64,000 bases of DNA, from positions 17,310 to 81,309 of the forward strand of contig JAFTEV010000025.1 in the NCBI GenBank assembly GCA_017453465.1, in the 5' to 3' direction. The stretch comes from Bacteroidaceae bacterium (GTDB lineage: Bacteria > Bacteroidota > Bacteroidia > Bacteroidales > Bacteroidaceae). A program made the translations under genes and the position numbers. This document shows, in pieces, positions 15,492 through 23,391 of the stretch (position 1 is its first letter; each line of letters opens with the position of its first letter). The notes beneath the pieces are model-generated. The model made no database searches, was not told the origin of the DNA, and saw only the letters and a program-made list of their open reading frames with translations.

Positions 15492-16595
15492 TTGGAAACA
15501 ATAAGAAGTTCTGAACGATATGAATTGAGCGAGGCTTTCATGCGGGTGGCTGAGCGGGTGGACTATGAGGCTCGCCCGAAGTCGGCGGCTGAACTCGTCA
15601 ATTTTCTGGTGTCGCAGTTGCACCAGAACGAGTTGTGCTCAAAGCGACTGAAGGTTTATGACCTCTCGGCTGACTACATCAACGGAGTGGTGGATTTCGG
15701 CGGCGCACAGTTCATGGTGCAGATATGTGAAGCCCTGAAGGAGGCTGCCATCAGCAGCATTGCCGAAGACATTGCCTTGCATTCGCAGGTGAGGGTGGTG
15801 CTGATAGCAGGTCCCTCGTCGAGCGGCAAGACAACGTTCTGCAAGAAGCTGGGCTATGCCTTGCAGCAGCAGGGGTTGCATCCCGAAAGCCTCTCGCTGG
15901 ATGACTACTATGGTGACAGCGTGAATGCGCCGTTGGACGAGAGCGGAAAGCCAGACTGGGAGTCCATCCATGCGCTGAACCTGCCGCTGTTGCAGGAACA
16001 CATCGCTACGCTGACCAATGGAGGCGAGGTGACGGTGCCCCGCTATGACTTCACTACGGGACGCAGCTGTGCGGGCAGTCGGCGTTTGCAGCTGCAGGCT
16101 GACAACGTGTTGCTGATGGAGGGCATCCATGCTTTGAATCCGATGTTGCTGAACGGTGTCTCGATTCCGCCCGAATGTTTTTACCGAGTGTATATCTCTG
16201 CATTGACCACTCGTCCACAGGCAGATGGAGGCGTTTTGCCGACGACCGACAACCGCTTGCTTCGCAGAATGGTGCGTGACTCGAAGTTTCGGAGTGCCAC
16301 GGCACAGCAGACCATTGAGCGATGGCCAGCCGTGCGGAGTGGGGAAGAGAAGTGGATATTGCCCTACCAGCCACAAGCCGACGTGAATTTCAATTCGGCC
16401 TATCAGTATGAATACTGCTTGTTGCGTGAACACGCTTTGCCCCTGCTGGAGGCCGTGAAGCAAGATGACCCCGCATACGGGGAGGCTGTCAGGTTGATGC
16501 GTCTGTTGCACAAGTTCCATCCTGTGCCAGTGCGCCACCTACCCCCCTATTCGCTGTTGCGTGAATTTCTGGGTGGAAGTGCTTACGAATATTAA
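15492..16595 (+). CDS. Uridine kinase-like nucleoside kinase, short N-terminus
   Basis: The protein has a P-loop AGPSSSGKTTF (about residues 106-116 from the TTG start), SLDDYYGD and VPRYDFTTG. The C-terminal region (ISALTTR, TTDNRLLRRMVRDSKFR, LPPYSLLREFLGGS) is characteristic of the Bacteroidetes uridine kinase/phosphoribulokinase-like nucleoside kinase. Those proteins are usually about 550 residues with an N-terminal TGS/threonyl-synthetase-like region. Here only about 100 residues precede the P-loop. The first possible start is TTG at 15492; ATG at 15540 is equally plausible. The frame stays open upstream into hicA without a better start. It is either a natural short paralogue or a gene that lost its front, perhaps when hicBA arrived. 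Confidence 0.75.
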   Translation: METIRSSERYELSEAFMRVAERVDYEARPKSAAELVNFLVSQLHQNELCSKRLKVYDLSADYINGVVDFGGAQFMVQICEALKEAAISSIAEDIALHSQVRVVLIAGPSSSGKTTFCKKLGYALQQQGLHPESLSLDDYYGDSVNAPLDESGKPDWESIHALNLPLLQEHIATLTNGGEVTVPRYDFTTGRSCAGSRRLQLQADNVLLMEGIHALNPMLLNGVSIPPECFYRVYISALTTRPQADGGVLPTTDNRLLRRMVRDSKFRSATAQQTIERWPAVRSGEEKWILPYQPQADVNFNSAYQYEYCLLREHALPLLEAVKQDDPAYGEAVRLMRLLHKFHPVPVRHLPPYSLLREFLGGSAYEY

Positions 16596-16610
16596 AGGAC
16601 AATACATAAT

Positions 16611-16834
16611 TAGGAATTAATTGAAAATTGAAAATTGAAAATTGAAGATTGAAGATTGAAAATTGAAAATGGTAGTTAAGTAGTTAAGGAGTTATCGCTT
16701 CGCTCGTCCTTCGGACAGAAGTTAAGCCATTACTGACGTTCTGTATTGGCTTAACTCCTTAACTCCTTTAACTCCTTAACTTCTACAAAAAAATTGTCAA
16801 ATTGTAAATTGTCCAATTGTCAAATTGTAAAATA
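16611..16834. repeat. Composite repeat: GAAAATT units, GTTAAGGAGTT hairpin, AATTGT units
   Basis: TTGAAAATTGAAAATTG units (16620-16668) precede an inverted element with arms AGTTAAGGAGTTA (left) and TTAACTCCTTAACTCC (right). Its core spans 16721-16755 (GTTAAGCCATTACTGA...TATTGGCTTAAC). AATTGTCAAATTGTAAATTG units then run to within six bases of the dut ATG. The core recurs with six mismatches at 40525-40559. Confidence 0.9.
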
Positions 16835-16839
16835 AAAGT

Positions 16840-17274
16840 ATGGAAATAAAGATAATCAACAAATCGCACCATCCTCTGCCACAGTATGCCACACCGTTGT
16901 CGGCAGGGATGGACTTGCGTGCCAACCTGACGGAGCCTGTCACGTTGCAGCCCATGCAGCGCACGCTGGTTCCTACGGGTCTTTTCATGGCTCTGCCTGC
17001 TGGCTACGAAGCCCAGGTGCGCCCACGTTCTGGTCTGGCCGTCAAGCATGGCATTACGGTGCTGAATGCGCCTGGCACGATTGATGCCGACTATCGGGGT
17101 GAGGTCTGTGTGATTCTGGTGAATCTCTCAGCCGAGCCTTTTGTCATTAACGATGGTGAACGCATTGCCCAGATGGTCATTGCCCGGCATGAGCAGCCAC
17201 AGCTTGTCGAAGTGGATGTGCTGGACGAAACCGAGCGTGGCAGTGGTGGATTTGGACATAGCGGAAGGTTATGA
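16840..17274 (+). CDS. dut: dUTP diphosphatase
   Basis: The 144-residue trimeric dUTPase hydrolyses dUTP to dUMP and pyrophosphate. All five family motifs are present: [43 protein letters not shown] and the C-terminal glycine-rich arm [12 protein letters not shown]. Length is normal. The start follows an AATTGT repeat. The stop overlaps the next start as ATGA at 17271-17274, a pairing with a TPR protein that I recall from other Bacteroidales. Confidence 0.96.
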   Translation: MEIKIINKSHHPLPQYATPLSAGMDLRANLTEPVTLQPMQRTLVPTGLFMALPAGYEAQVRPRSGLAVKHGITVLNAPGTIDADYRGEVCVILVNLSAEPFVINDGERIAQMVIARHEQPQLVEVDVLDETERGSGGFGHSGRL

Positions 17275-18305
17275 AGTCGTTAGCTTATAAGTTTACATGG
17301 CTTCTGCTGTTGTGGCAGCTGGCTGCGCTGACGGCTGTAGCTCAACCCTCAGCCAGCAGCAATACAAAGGTTGACTTTCTCTATCTGGAGGCGCAACGCC
17401 TGATGCTTTCCCGCAATCTGGATGCTGCATACGAATTGCTACGCTATTGCAAGGAGCTGAATCCCAACCATCCCGCTGTGCTCTACTCCTTGTCGCTGTT
17501 CAATCTGTCGCTGCAACACGATTCTGTGGCTACGGCAGATATGACCAGGGCGGTAGAGCTGGTGCCCGACAACTACTGGTATCAGGACTTGCTGGTGAAG
17601 GCGCACTTTGCTGGCCATCGTCCCGAAGCGGGCATCAAGGCGTTGGAACGTATCAACAGCCGATGGAGCGACAAGACGGAGCCGCTCTATATGCTGATAG
17701 ACGCATACGCCTCGCAGAACATGGCCGACAGTCTGCTCAGTGCGCTGGAGCGACTGGAGGTGAAGGAGGGTAAGTCGGACCAGATTACGCTGGAGAAGGT
17801 GCAGGTCTTTGTGCAGCGGGGCGAAGTGAAGCCCATGCTGGACGAACTGCTGGAACTGCTGAAAGCGAATCCGAAGACCGACCTGCCTGCCAGCCTTTTG
17901 CCTCGGCTGTTGAGCAAGAAGGAAGATGCCTTCACCCTGCTGGGCGACATGTATCACGAAATAGGCAACGACGAGCGGGCTTTCCAGTACTACGACTCCT
18001 GCCTGGTCTATAATCCAGAGAGTGCCATGGTGCTCAACAACTATGCCTACTACCTCGCCCTCTGGCAGCGTGACCTGGACACGGCAGAACGAATGTCGAG
18101 ACGCAGCAACGAACTGGACCCCAACAACCCTACCTATCTCGACACGCTGGCTTGGGTGCTCTTTCAGCAAGGGCGTTATGCCGAAGCCAAGGAGGTGATG
18201 GACCGGGCTGTGTCGCTGATGAAACCCGAAGACCTCGATGATGCATCGGACGTGAAAGACCACATCCAGCAAATCAACGAAAAAGTAAATGCGCCTCTCC
18301 CATGA
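17271..18305 (+). CDS. Secreted TPR protein downstream of dut
   Basis: The 344-residue protein has a signal peptide (about 1-24, ending AVAQ), then TPR units at about 35-135 and 210-330 ([56 protein letters not shown]). It is probably periplasmic or attached to the outer membrane and binds proteins; no enzymatic motif is seen. In other Bacteroidales I recall this dut-linked TPR protein as much longer, near 550-600 residues and followed by DUF4292 and a LytM protein. Here those two genes sit elsewhere (33476-35527), so this may be a shortened, relocated form. It overlaps both neighbours by four bases. Confidence 0.78.
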   Translation: MKSLAYKFTWLLLLWQLAALTAVAQPSASSNTKVDFLYLEAQRLMLSRNLDAAYELLRYCKELNPNHPAVLYSLSLFNLSLQHDSVATADMTRAVELVPDNYWYQDLLVKAHFAGHRPEAGIKALERINSRWSDKTEPLYMLIDAYASQNMADSLLSALERLEVKEGKSDQITLEKVQVFVQRGEVKPMLDELLELLKANPKTDLPASLLPRLLSKKEDAFTLLGDMYHEIGNDERAFQYYDSCLVYNPESAMVLNNYAYYLALWQRDLDTAERMSRRSNELDPNNPTYLDTLAWVLFQQGRYAEAKEVMDRAVSLMKPEDLDDASDVKDHIQQINEKVNAPLP

Positions 18306-20422
18306 CGATAACCGACCCCACATGGACGTTCTTTACGGTCCTCTGCATTATTCTCTTTGCGCCCATTGTCTTTAGCCGACTGCACATCCCCAACCTGGTG
18401 GGCATGATATTGGCGGGTGTCGTTGTTGGGAAACACTGTACGGGGTTGTTGCAGCAGGATGTGTCGTTTGAACTCTTCGGCAAAGTCGGCATCTACTTCA
18501 TTATGTTTCTGGCAGGGCTTGAGATGGACATGCAGAACCTGAAGCAGAACCGCTACAGTGGTGTGCTCTTCGGACTGATTACCACGCTGCTGCCCTTCCT
18601 CTTTGGCTTCTTCTCAGGCTACAGCCTGCTGCAATACAGTGTGCCAGCCTCCCTGCTGCTGGCTTGCATCTTTGCCAGCCACACGCTGGTCAGCTATACC
18701 ATTGTGGGACGCTACGGCATGACCCACGATGTGTCTGTCACGGTCTCTGTTCTCGCCACCGTCTTTGCCCTGCTTTCCGCCCTGCTCTTCCTGGCTGCGA
18801 TGGCTGGTGTGCTGGAGGGGTCGGGCGATGCTGGGTTCTGGGCACTGTTTGTGGGAAAGATTATCCTCTACATTGGCTTCATGTTCCTGCTGCTGCCGCA
18901 TGGAGTGCGCTACTTCTTCAAGCGAGTGACCGAACCCATCATGCAGTTCACGTTCACGCTGGCCGTCGTCTTCCTCTCTGCAGCCATCGCCAAGGAATTC
19001 TGTGGGCTGGAAGCCATCTTCGGTGCCTTCCTTTCGGGCTTGGTGCTCAACCGTTTCATCCCAGCCACTTCCCCCCTGATGAGCAGGCTGGAGTTTATGG
19101 CTGGTGCACTCTTCATCCCCTACTTCCTCATTGGCGTAGGCATGATGATCAATGTGAAGCCACTCTTCCAGAGCACCCATGCCATCACCGTGGTCATCAT
19201 CATGGTTGTGGCCAGCACTCTCTCCAAGTTGCTGGCAGCCATCATCACTCGACGGCTACTCCGCTACAACGCCGCCCAGGGGCTAATGATGTTCGGACTG
19301 ACCGAAGCCCATGCCGCTGGTGCACTGGCCATGGTGATTGTGGGCACTCAGCTACAGGTGGAGCCAGGTGTTCCGCTTATGAATGGTGACATCCTCGATG
19401 GTGTTGTGCTCACCATCCTTATCTCCTGCATCATCAGTGGCATCGTCACCGACCAGGCTGCCAAAGCACTGAAGCTGCTGAAGGATACCACTGCTGCCAC
19501 CCGCCGCGACTCTACACCGCAGGATGACGAGAAAATCCTCATTCCCGTCAACAACCCCGCTACGGTCGGCACCATCCTGCGCACGGCCATCATGATGCGC
19601 AATCCGAAGCTGAATCGCGGACTTATCTGCATGAATATCATTAGCGACTCTGACTTGAACCAGCTGACTCGTCAGCACGCCGAGGATTGTCTGGGGGCAG
19701 CTGCAAAGTTGGCCGCCGCCGCCGATGTACCCCTCCAGACACAGACCCGCCTCGCCGTCAATTTCGCTACCGCCACCATCCACGCCATGAACGAAAACGA
19801 TGCCAGCGAAATCCTCATTGGGCTTCACCGCAAGCGTCACCCCTCTGACTCTTTCTTTGGCAGCTATGCCCAAAGCCTTATCGACAACATGCAGCGTCAG
19901 CTCTCCATCGTCCACCTGAGCATCCCTGCCAATACCATCCGCAAAATCATCGTGGCGGTTCCGCCTAAAGCACAATATGAACGCGGCTACTATCGCTGGA
20001 TTAACCGTGTAGCTCGCATAGCAGAAGACCTTACTTGCACCATGGAATTCTACACGACCGACGACACAGCCCGCACGCTGATTCCTTATATGCAGCAACG
20101 CCACCCCAGCGTAGCCGCTACCTACGAAGCCTTCGACCTCTGGGCCGACCTGCCAGCTCTTCGTCACGAAGTCCACCCCGACCATCTACTTGTCGTTGTC
20201 ACGGCACGTCCGGGCAGTATCTCATGGAACAAGAGCATGGCTGGGATTCCTCGCCAACTGGAGAAGCATTTTGCCTCTACCTCACTGCTCATCATCTACC
20301 CCGACCAGCAAGAATCTGCACCTGGCAGCTACCTTGCCAATGGCCCTACACCCCATCCCTCTGCTTCAGCCGACAATCCCATCACTCGCTGGCTTTCTCG
20401 CTGGATAACGGAGAGTGTGTGA
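18302..20422 (+). CDS. Kef/NhaP-type cation:proton antiporter with UspA-like tail
   Basis: The 706-residue protein has about twelve membrane helices in its first 400 residues. Family motifs include PNLVGMILAGVVVG, MFLAGLEMD and IFGAFLSGLVLNR, as in CPA2 monovalent-cation antiporters. Residues about 420-700 form a soluble part resembling tandem universal-stress-protein domains (ILIPVNNPATVGTILRTAIMM; LIVVPPKAQ-like segment). It should exchange Na+ or K+ for protons at the inner membrane, with the tail regulating it. It overlaps the TPR gene by four bases. Confidence 0.87.
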   Translation: MTITDPTWTFFTVLCIILFAPIVFSRLHIPNLVGMILAGVVVGKHCTGLLQQDVSFELFGKVGIYFIMFLAGLEMDMQNLKQNRYSGVLFGLITTLLPFLFGFFSGYSLLQYSVPASLLLACIFASHTLVSYTIVGRYGMTHDVSVTVSVLATVFALLSALLFLAAMAGVLEGSGDAGFWALFVGKIILYIGFMFLLLPHGVRYFFKRVTEPIMQFTFTLAVVFLSAAIAKEFCGLEAIFGAFLSGLVLNRFIPATSPLMSRLEFMAGALFIPYFLIGVGMMINVKPLFQSTHAITVVIIMVVASTLSKLLAAIITRRLLRYNAAQGLMMFGLTEAHAAGALAMVIVGTQLQVEPGVPLMNGDILDGVVLTILISCIISGIVTDQAAKALKLLKDTTAATRRDSTPQDDEKILIPVNNPATVGTILRTAIMMRNPKLNRGLICMNIISDSDLNQLTRQHAEDCLGAAAKLAAAADVPLQTQTRLAVNFATATIHAMNENDASEILIGLHRKRHPSDSFFGSYAQSLIDNMQRQLSIVHLSIPANTIRKIIVAVPPKAQYERGYYRWINRVARIAEDLTCTMEFYTTDDTARTLIPYMQQRHPSVAATYEAFDLWADLPALRHEVHPDHLLVVVTARPGSISWNKSMAGIPRQLEKHFASTSLLIIYPDQQESAPGSYLANGPTPHPSASADNPITRWLSRWITESV

Positions 20423-20424
20423 TA

Positions 20425-20533
20425 GGTTTAATTACGAAACACGAAATCCGAATTACGAAATGGCTTAACTCCTCTAACTCCTTAACTACCTTCCAAATTG
20501 TCAAATTGTAAATTGCCCAATTGTCCAATTTCC
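20425..20533. repeat. Composite of three repeat families before the lolD-like gene
   Basis: In order, the gap holds ATTACGAAA/CCGAAT units (20430-20460), GGCTTAACTCC units (20463-20488) and AATTGTCAAATTGTAAATTG units (20494-20531). The last run reaches the next start codon region. Each unit type is also found elsewhere in the window. Confidence 0.75.
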
Positions 20534-20534
20534 C

Positions 20535-21242
20535 ATGCTCACCCTTCACAACATTACCAAAAACTTCGGCGCACTCCAAGTGCTCAAAGGCATAGACCTC
20601 CACATTGCCCCCAGCGAGATTGTCAGCATCGTGGGACCCTCCGGTGCAGGAAAAACCACCCTGCTGCAAATCATGGGCACCCTCGACACACCCACCACGG
20701 GCACGGTGTTCATCAACGGCACAGACACTACCCACCTCAGTCCACGTCAGCTGGCCACTTTCCGTAATACCAACCTCGGATTCGTCTTTCAGTTCCACCA
20801 GCTGCTTCCTGAATTTACCGCCCTCGAAAACATTATGATACCAGGGCTTATCAGCATGGAAGGAAAGGGCAGTCCACATAGATCTACACGCCAGCTTCGT
20901 GAACGAGCCCTCCAGTTGTTGCAGAACCTCCAACTTGCCGACCGAGCCAGCCACAAGCCCAACCAGCTGTCTGGTGGAGAGAAGCAGCGCATTGCCGTAG
21001 CGCGTGCCCTCATCAACAACCCCGCCGTCATTCTGGCCGATGAGCCATCTGGTTCGCTCGACACCCAGAACCGCACCGAACTTCACCAACTCTTCTTCGA
21101 CCTGCGTCAGCAATACGGCCACACCTTCGTGATTGTCACCCACGACGAGACACTTTCCCATCAGGCCGACCGCACGATTCATCTTGTTGACGGACAGATT
21201 CAAGCCGACCCGACCATTCTTGAGGATGTGATGGAGGAATAA
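20535..21242 (+). CDS. lolD: ABC transporter ATPase, LolD/MacB type
   Basis: The 235-residue ATPase has Walker [10 protein letters not shown] (about 35-43), the Q-loop in [17 protein letters not shown], signature [15 protein letters not shown], Walker [10 protein letters not shown] and the H-loop [20 protein letters not shown] and the short length fit the LolCDE lipoprotein-release or FtsE/MacB group. No permease gene is adjacent, so the exact partner is open; LolD is the best guess. It follows the antiporter after a repeat-filled gap. Confidence 0.8.
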   Translation: MLTLHNITKNFGALQVLKGIDLHIAPSEIVSIVGPSGAGKTTLLQIMGTLDTPTTGTVFINGTDTTHLSPRQLATFRNTNLGFVFQFHQLLPEFTALENIMIPGLISMEGKGSPHRSTRQLRERALQLLQNLQLADRASHKPNQLSGGEKQRIAVARALINNPAVILADEPSGSLDTQNRTELHQLFFDLRQQYGHTFVIVTHDETLSHQADRTIHLVDGQIQADPTILEDVMEE

Positions 21243-21245
21243 TAA

Positions 21246-21290
21246 AGACGATGCACTCCGCGAGAAGTTTTCCTGTGGAGTGCATCGTCT
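21246..21290. terminator. Perfect stem-loop after the lolD-like gene
   Basis: AGACGATGCACTCC (21246-21259) pairs perfectly with GGAGTGCATCGTCT (21277-21290). No T run follows directly, so it may stabilise the 3' end or terminate inefficiently. Confidence 0.55.
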
Positions 21291-21460
21291 GCTTTGAGAG
21301 ATTTTTGGACCTTTTTTGTGTAGGCATTGTCCCCTTCGCAGGGGGTGTGCCTCTCTTGGTCTTGTTGTTTTGAATCAGTAGCTTCACAGCCGCTGGGTTC
21401 AATGGATTGATTTTAGGTTTAGTTAAAGCAATATATTGTTTTGTGTAAAAGTAAAAGTTT

Positions 21461-21961
21461 CTACTGTGTAGATTCGTTCATGGGTTGCACAAGCAGACTG
21501 TCGGTCAGCGGCTTGGCCTCAGCCTGACTGATGTCTTTGGTGCGGATGGCATTCTGGATGTTTGCCTGCCTGATGTAGGGGTCGATGGCTTCGTTTTTTT
21601 CAGCCTCTTGGTCACGCAGTGCATGGTCGGTGGCACTGCCTATAGTGAGTATGATGGCAACAACAGCTGCTGCACGGAAGAAGGGGGCGAGGGTTGTGCG
21701 GTTATACGGTTTTGCGGTTTTGCAGTTTTGCGGTTTTGCGGTTGCCTCTTCCTGGATGCGTGCAAGCATCTTCTGGTCAAAGTCTTCGCCGAGGGCTTCT
21801 TCCTTGGCAAGTGTTTCGTATTGGAAGAGTTCGGCGTATGGCATCAAATGGCCTGGTACATCTTCTCCAGCAAAGAAAGTGCGGAGAATCTGCTCTTCGT
21901 GCAGCGTGGTTTGGCATTCGAAGTAGCGTTCTATGAGTTGTTCGATGTACTGGTAGTTCAT
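21461..21961 (-). CDS. Probable anti-sigma factor (single-pass membrane protein)
   Basis: The 166-residue protein starts with a helical cytoplasmic region (about 1-72, YIEQLIERYFECQTTLHEEQILRTFF), has one membrane helix (about 95-110, RAAAVVAIILTIG) and a polar periplasmic tail. It follows an ECF sigma gene by 34 bases, so an anti-sigma role is likely by position and topology. I do not see a named domain. Residues about 74-90 (TAKPQNCKTAKPYNRTT) come from a GCGGTT repeat just before the membrane helix. Confidence 0.6.
   Translation of the reverse strand: MNYQYIEQLIERYFECQTTLHEEQILRTFFAGEDVPGHLMPYAELFQYETLAKEEALGEDFDQKMLARIQEEATAKPQNCKTAKPYNRTTLAPFFRAAAVVAIILTIGSATDHALRDQEAEKNEAIDPYIRQANIQNAIRTKDISQAEAKPLTDSLLVQPMNESTQ
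21692..21745. repeat. GCGGTT-family repeat inside the anti-sigma gene
   Basis: About six units of (C/G)CGGTTTTG (GCGGTTTTGCGGTTTTGC) are translated in frame as a lysine/threonine/proline-rich linker. Confidence 0.8.
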
Positions 21962-21996
21962 GTAAAAAGTGCTGTTTTTCTGATGTGCCTCTGATG

Positions 21997-22494
21997 TTAT
22001 GACGGTTCAGCGGCTGAAAAGTTACAGTTTTTCTTCAAAAAATTTCGTCCTCTGTAGATGTTTATCTTCACGTCGGCTTCGCTGGTTTCCATGATGGAGG
22101 CGATTTCCTTGTATGTTTTCCCCTCGATGTCACGCAGTTGCAGGGCGGTGCGCTGTTTCTCTGGCAGCTGTCCCATGAGGGTGTAGATGTGGTTGATTTT
22201 TTCTGCCTGTATCAGGCTTTCGGTGACAGAAGGGACTTGTTGGTCGTGGAGCGTTTCGTCCAAGGAAACGACTTTTGCGTGAGCTAGTTGCTTGCGGTCA
22301 AGTGCAAGGTTGCGTGCTGCAGTGATGGCAAAAGCTTCAAGGTCATGGATGGCGGAGAGGGTGTCGCGGCGTTCCCAGAGTTTTAGGAGCGTATCCTGCA
22401 CAATGTCTTCCGCATCTTCACGGTTGAGTGTGATGCGATGGGCTGTGCGGAAGAGCACGTTCTTTAGTGGAAGTATGTCGCGGGCGAAATCCAA
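21997..22494 (-). CDS. ECF-type RNA polymerase sigma factor
   Basis: The 165-residue protein has region 2 (NVLFRTAHRITLNREDAEDIVQDTLLKLWER) and region 4 (LPEKQRTALQLRDIEGKTYKEIASIMETSEADVKINIYRGRNFL) of extracytoplasmic-function sigma factors. It should direct transcription when released by the anti-sigma protein encoded next. The ATG is directly preceded by an AATTGT/GAATGAGG repeat. It reads on from argB after 86 bases. Confidence 0.9.
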   Translation of the reverse strand: MDFARDILPLKNVLFRTAHRITLNREDAEDIVQDTLLKLWERRDTLSAIHDLEAFAITAARNLALDRKQLAHAKVVSLDETLHDQQVPSVTESLIQAEKINHIYTLMGQLPEKQRTALQLRDIEGKTYKEIASIMETSEADVKINIYRGRNFLKKNCNFSAAEPS

Positions 22495-22597
22495 TTGTAA
22501 ATGTCAAATTGTTAATTTGGAATGAGGAATTAGGAATGAGGAATTGATACTCAAATTGTGAATTGTCGAATTGTGAATTATTAATTGTGAATTGTAG
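22495..22597. repeat. Composite AATTGT and GAATGAGGAATTAG repeat
   Basis: AATTGT-type units flank a GGAATGAGGAATTAGG run (22519-22545) and the motif GATACTCAAATTGTG. The run starts at the sigma gene ATG and ends inside the last codons of argB, providing its final few residues (TTIHN). Confidence 0.8.
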
Positions 22598-23381
22598 TAC
22601 CTTCTGTGCCATCAATAGCATCGGCACGGGTGATGATGACACGTTTCACTCCAGCGTGGATAGCTTGGAGTGCGTTTTCTATTTTGGGAATCATGCCGCC
22701 GCTGATAGTACCATCGGCAGAATATTGGGCAAAGAGCTGTTCATTGATGAGCGGGATGACGCTGCTTTCGTCATCAGGATTGCGGAGCACGCCCTTATGT
22801 TCAAAACAGTAAATGAGGGTCACGTCGAAGAAAGGAGCAAGAGCCATGGCAGAGGTGGCGGCAATGGTATCGGCGTTGGTGTTGAGCAGGTTGCCAGCCC
22901 CATCGTGGGTAAGTGGAGCCATGACGGGTGTGATGCCTTGCTGGATAAGGGTGGCGAGCATTTGTCCGTTTGCCCTATCTACATCGCCTACGAAGCCGAA
23001 GTCAACAGTGGCTGTGGTTCCATCGTCGAGCAGGACTTTCCGAGGGACCCGACGGTGAGAACGAATCGCATCCATGTCGGCACCTGTTAGTCCCAGTGCA
23101 TTGATGCCACAGGCTTGCAGACGGGCAACAATAGTCTTGTTGACCAGCCCGCCATAGACCATGGTGACGATACGGAGCATATCAGCATCCGTCACTCGGC
23201 GTCCGCCAATCATGGTGGTTGGGAGGCCAAGTTCAGCGGCCAACTTAGTAGCAGAACGTCCGCCGCCGTGGACGAGCATTTTATAGCTAGGAATGGCAGA
23301 AAAGTCTTTGAGTAGCTGGCTGAGAGTGGTTTCGTCTTCAACGATTTTACCACCTACTTTGATGATGGTGAGTGTCTGCAT
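22581..23381 (-). CDS. argB: Acetylglutamate (or succinylglutamate) kinase
   Basis: The 266-residue amino-acid kinase performs the second step of arginine synthesis. Motifs include IIKVGGKIV at 5-13, MLVHGGGRSATKLA, TGADMDAI, NADTIAATSAMAL and GGMIPKIENALQAI. I take MQTLTIIKVGG as the start; the frame stays open upstream but overlaps the peptidase gene there. In some Bacteroides the pathway uses succinylated intermediates, so the substrate may be N-succinylglutamate. An ArgE-like deacylase lies at 55657. It starts ten bases after the DPP gene stop. Confidence 0.93.
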   Translation of the reverse strand: MQTLTIIKVGGKIVEDETTLSQLLKDFSAIPSYKMLVHGGGRSATKLAAELGLPTTMIGGRRVTDADMLRIVTMVYGGLVNKTIVARLQACGINALGLTGADMDAIRSHRRVPRKVLLDDGTTATVDFGFVGDVDRANGQMLATLIQQGITPVMAPLTHDGAGNLLNTNADTIAATSAMALAPFFDVTLIYCFEHKGVLRNPDDESSVIPLINEQLFAQYSADGTISGGMIPKIENALQAIHAGVKRVIITRADAIDGTEGTTIHN

Positions 23382-23391
23382 GAGTGTGTGT

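Noticed and set aside
17439-18323. Long minus-strand frame opposite the TPR gene
   Set aside because: It is the antisense of an amphipathic-helix gene; it lacks domain motifs and would oppose an overlapping operon.
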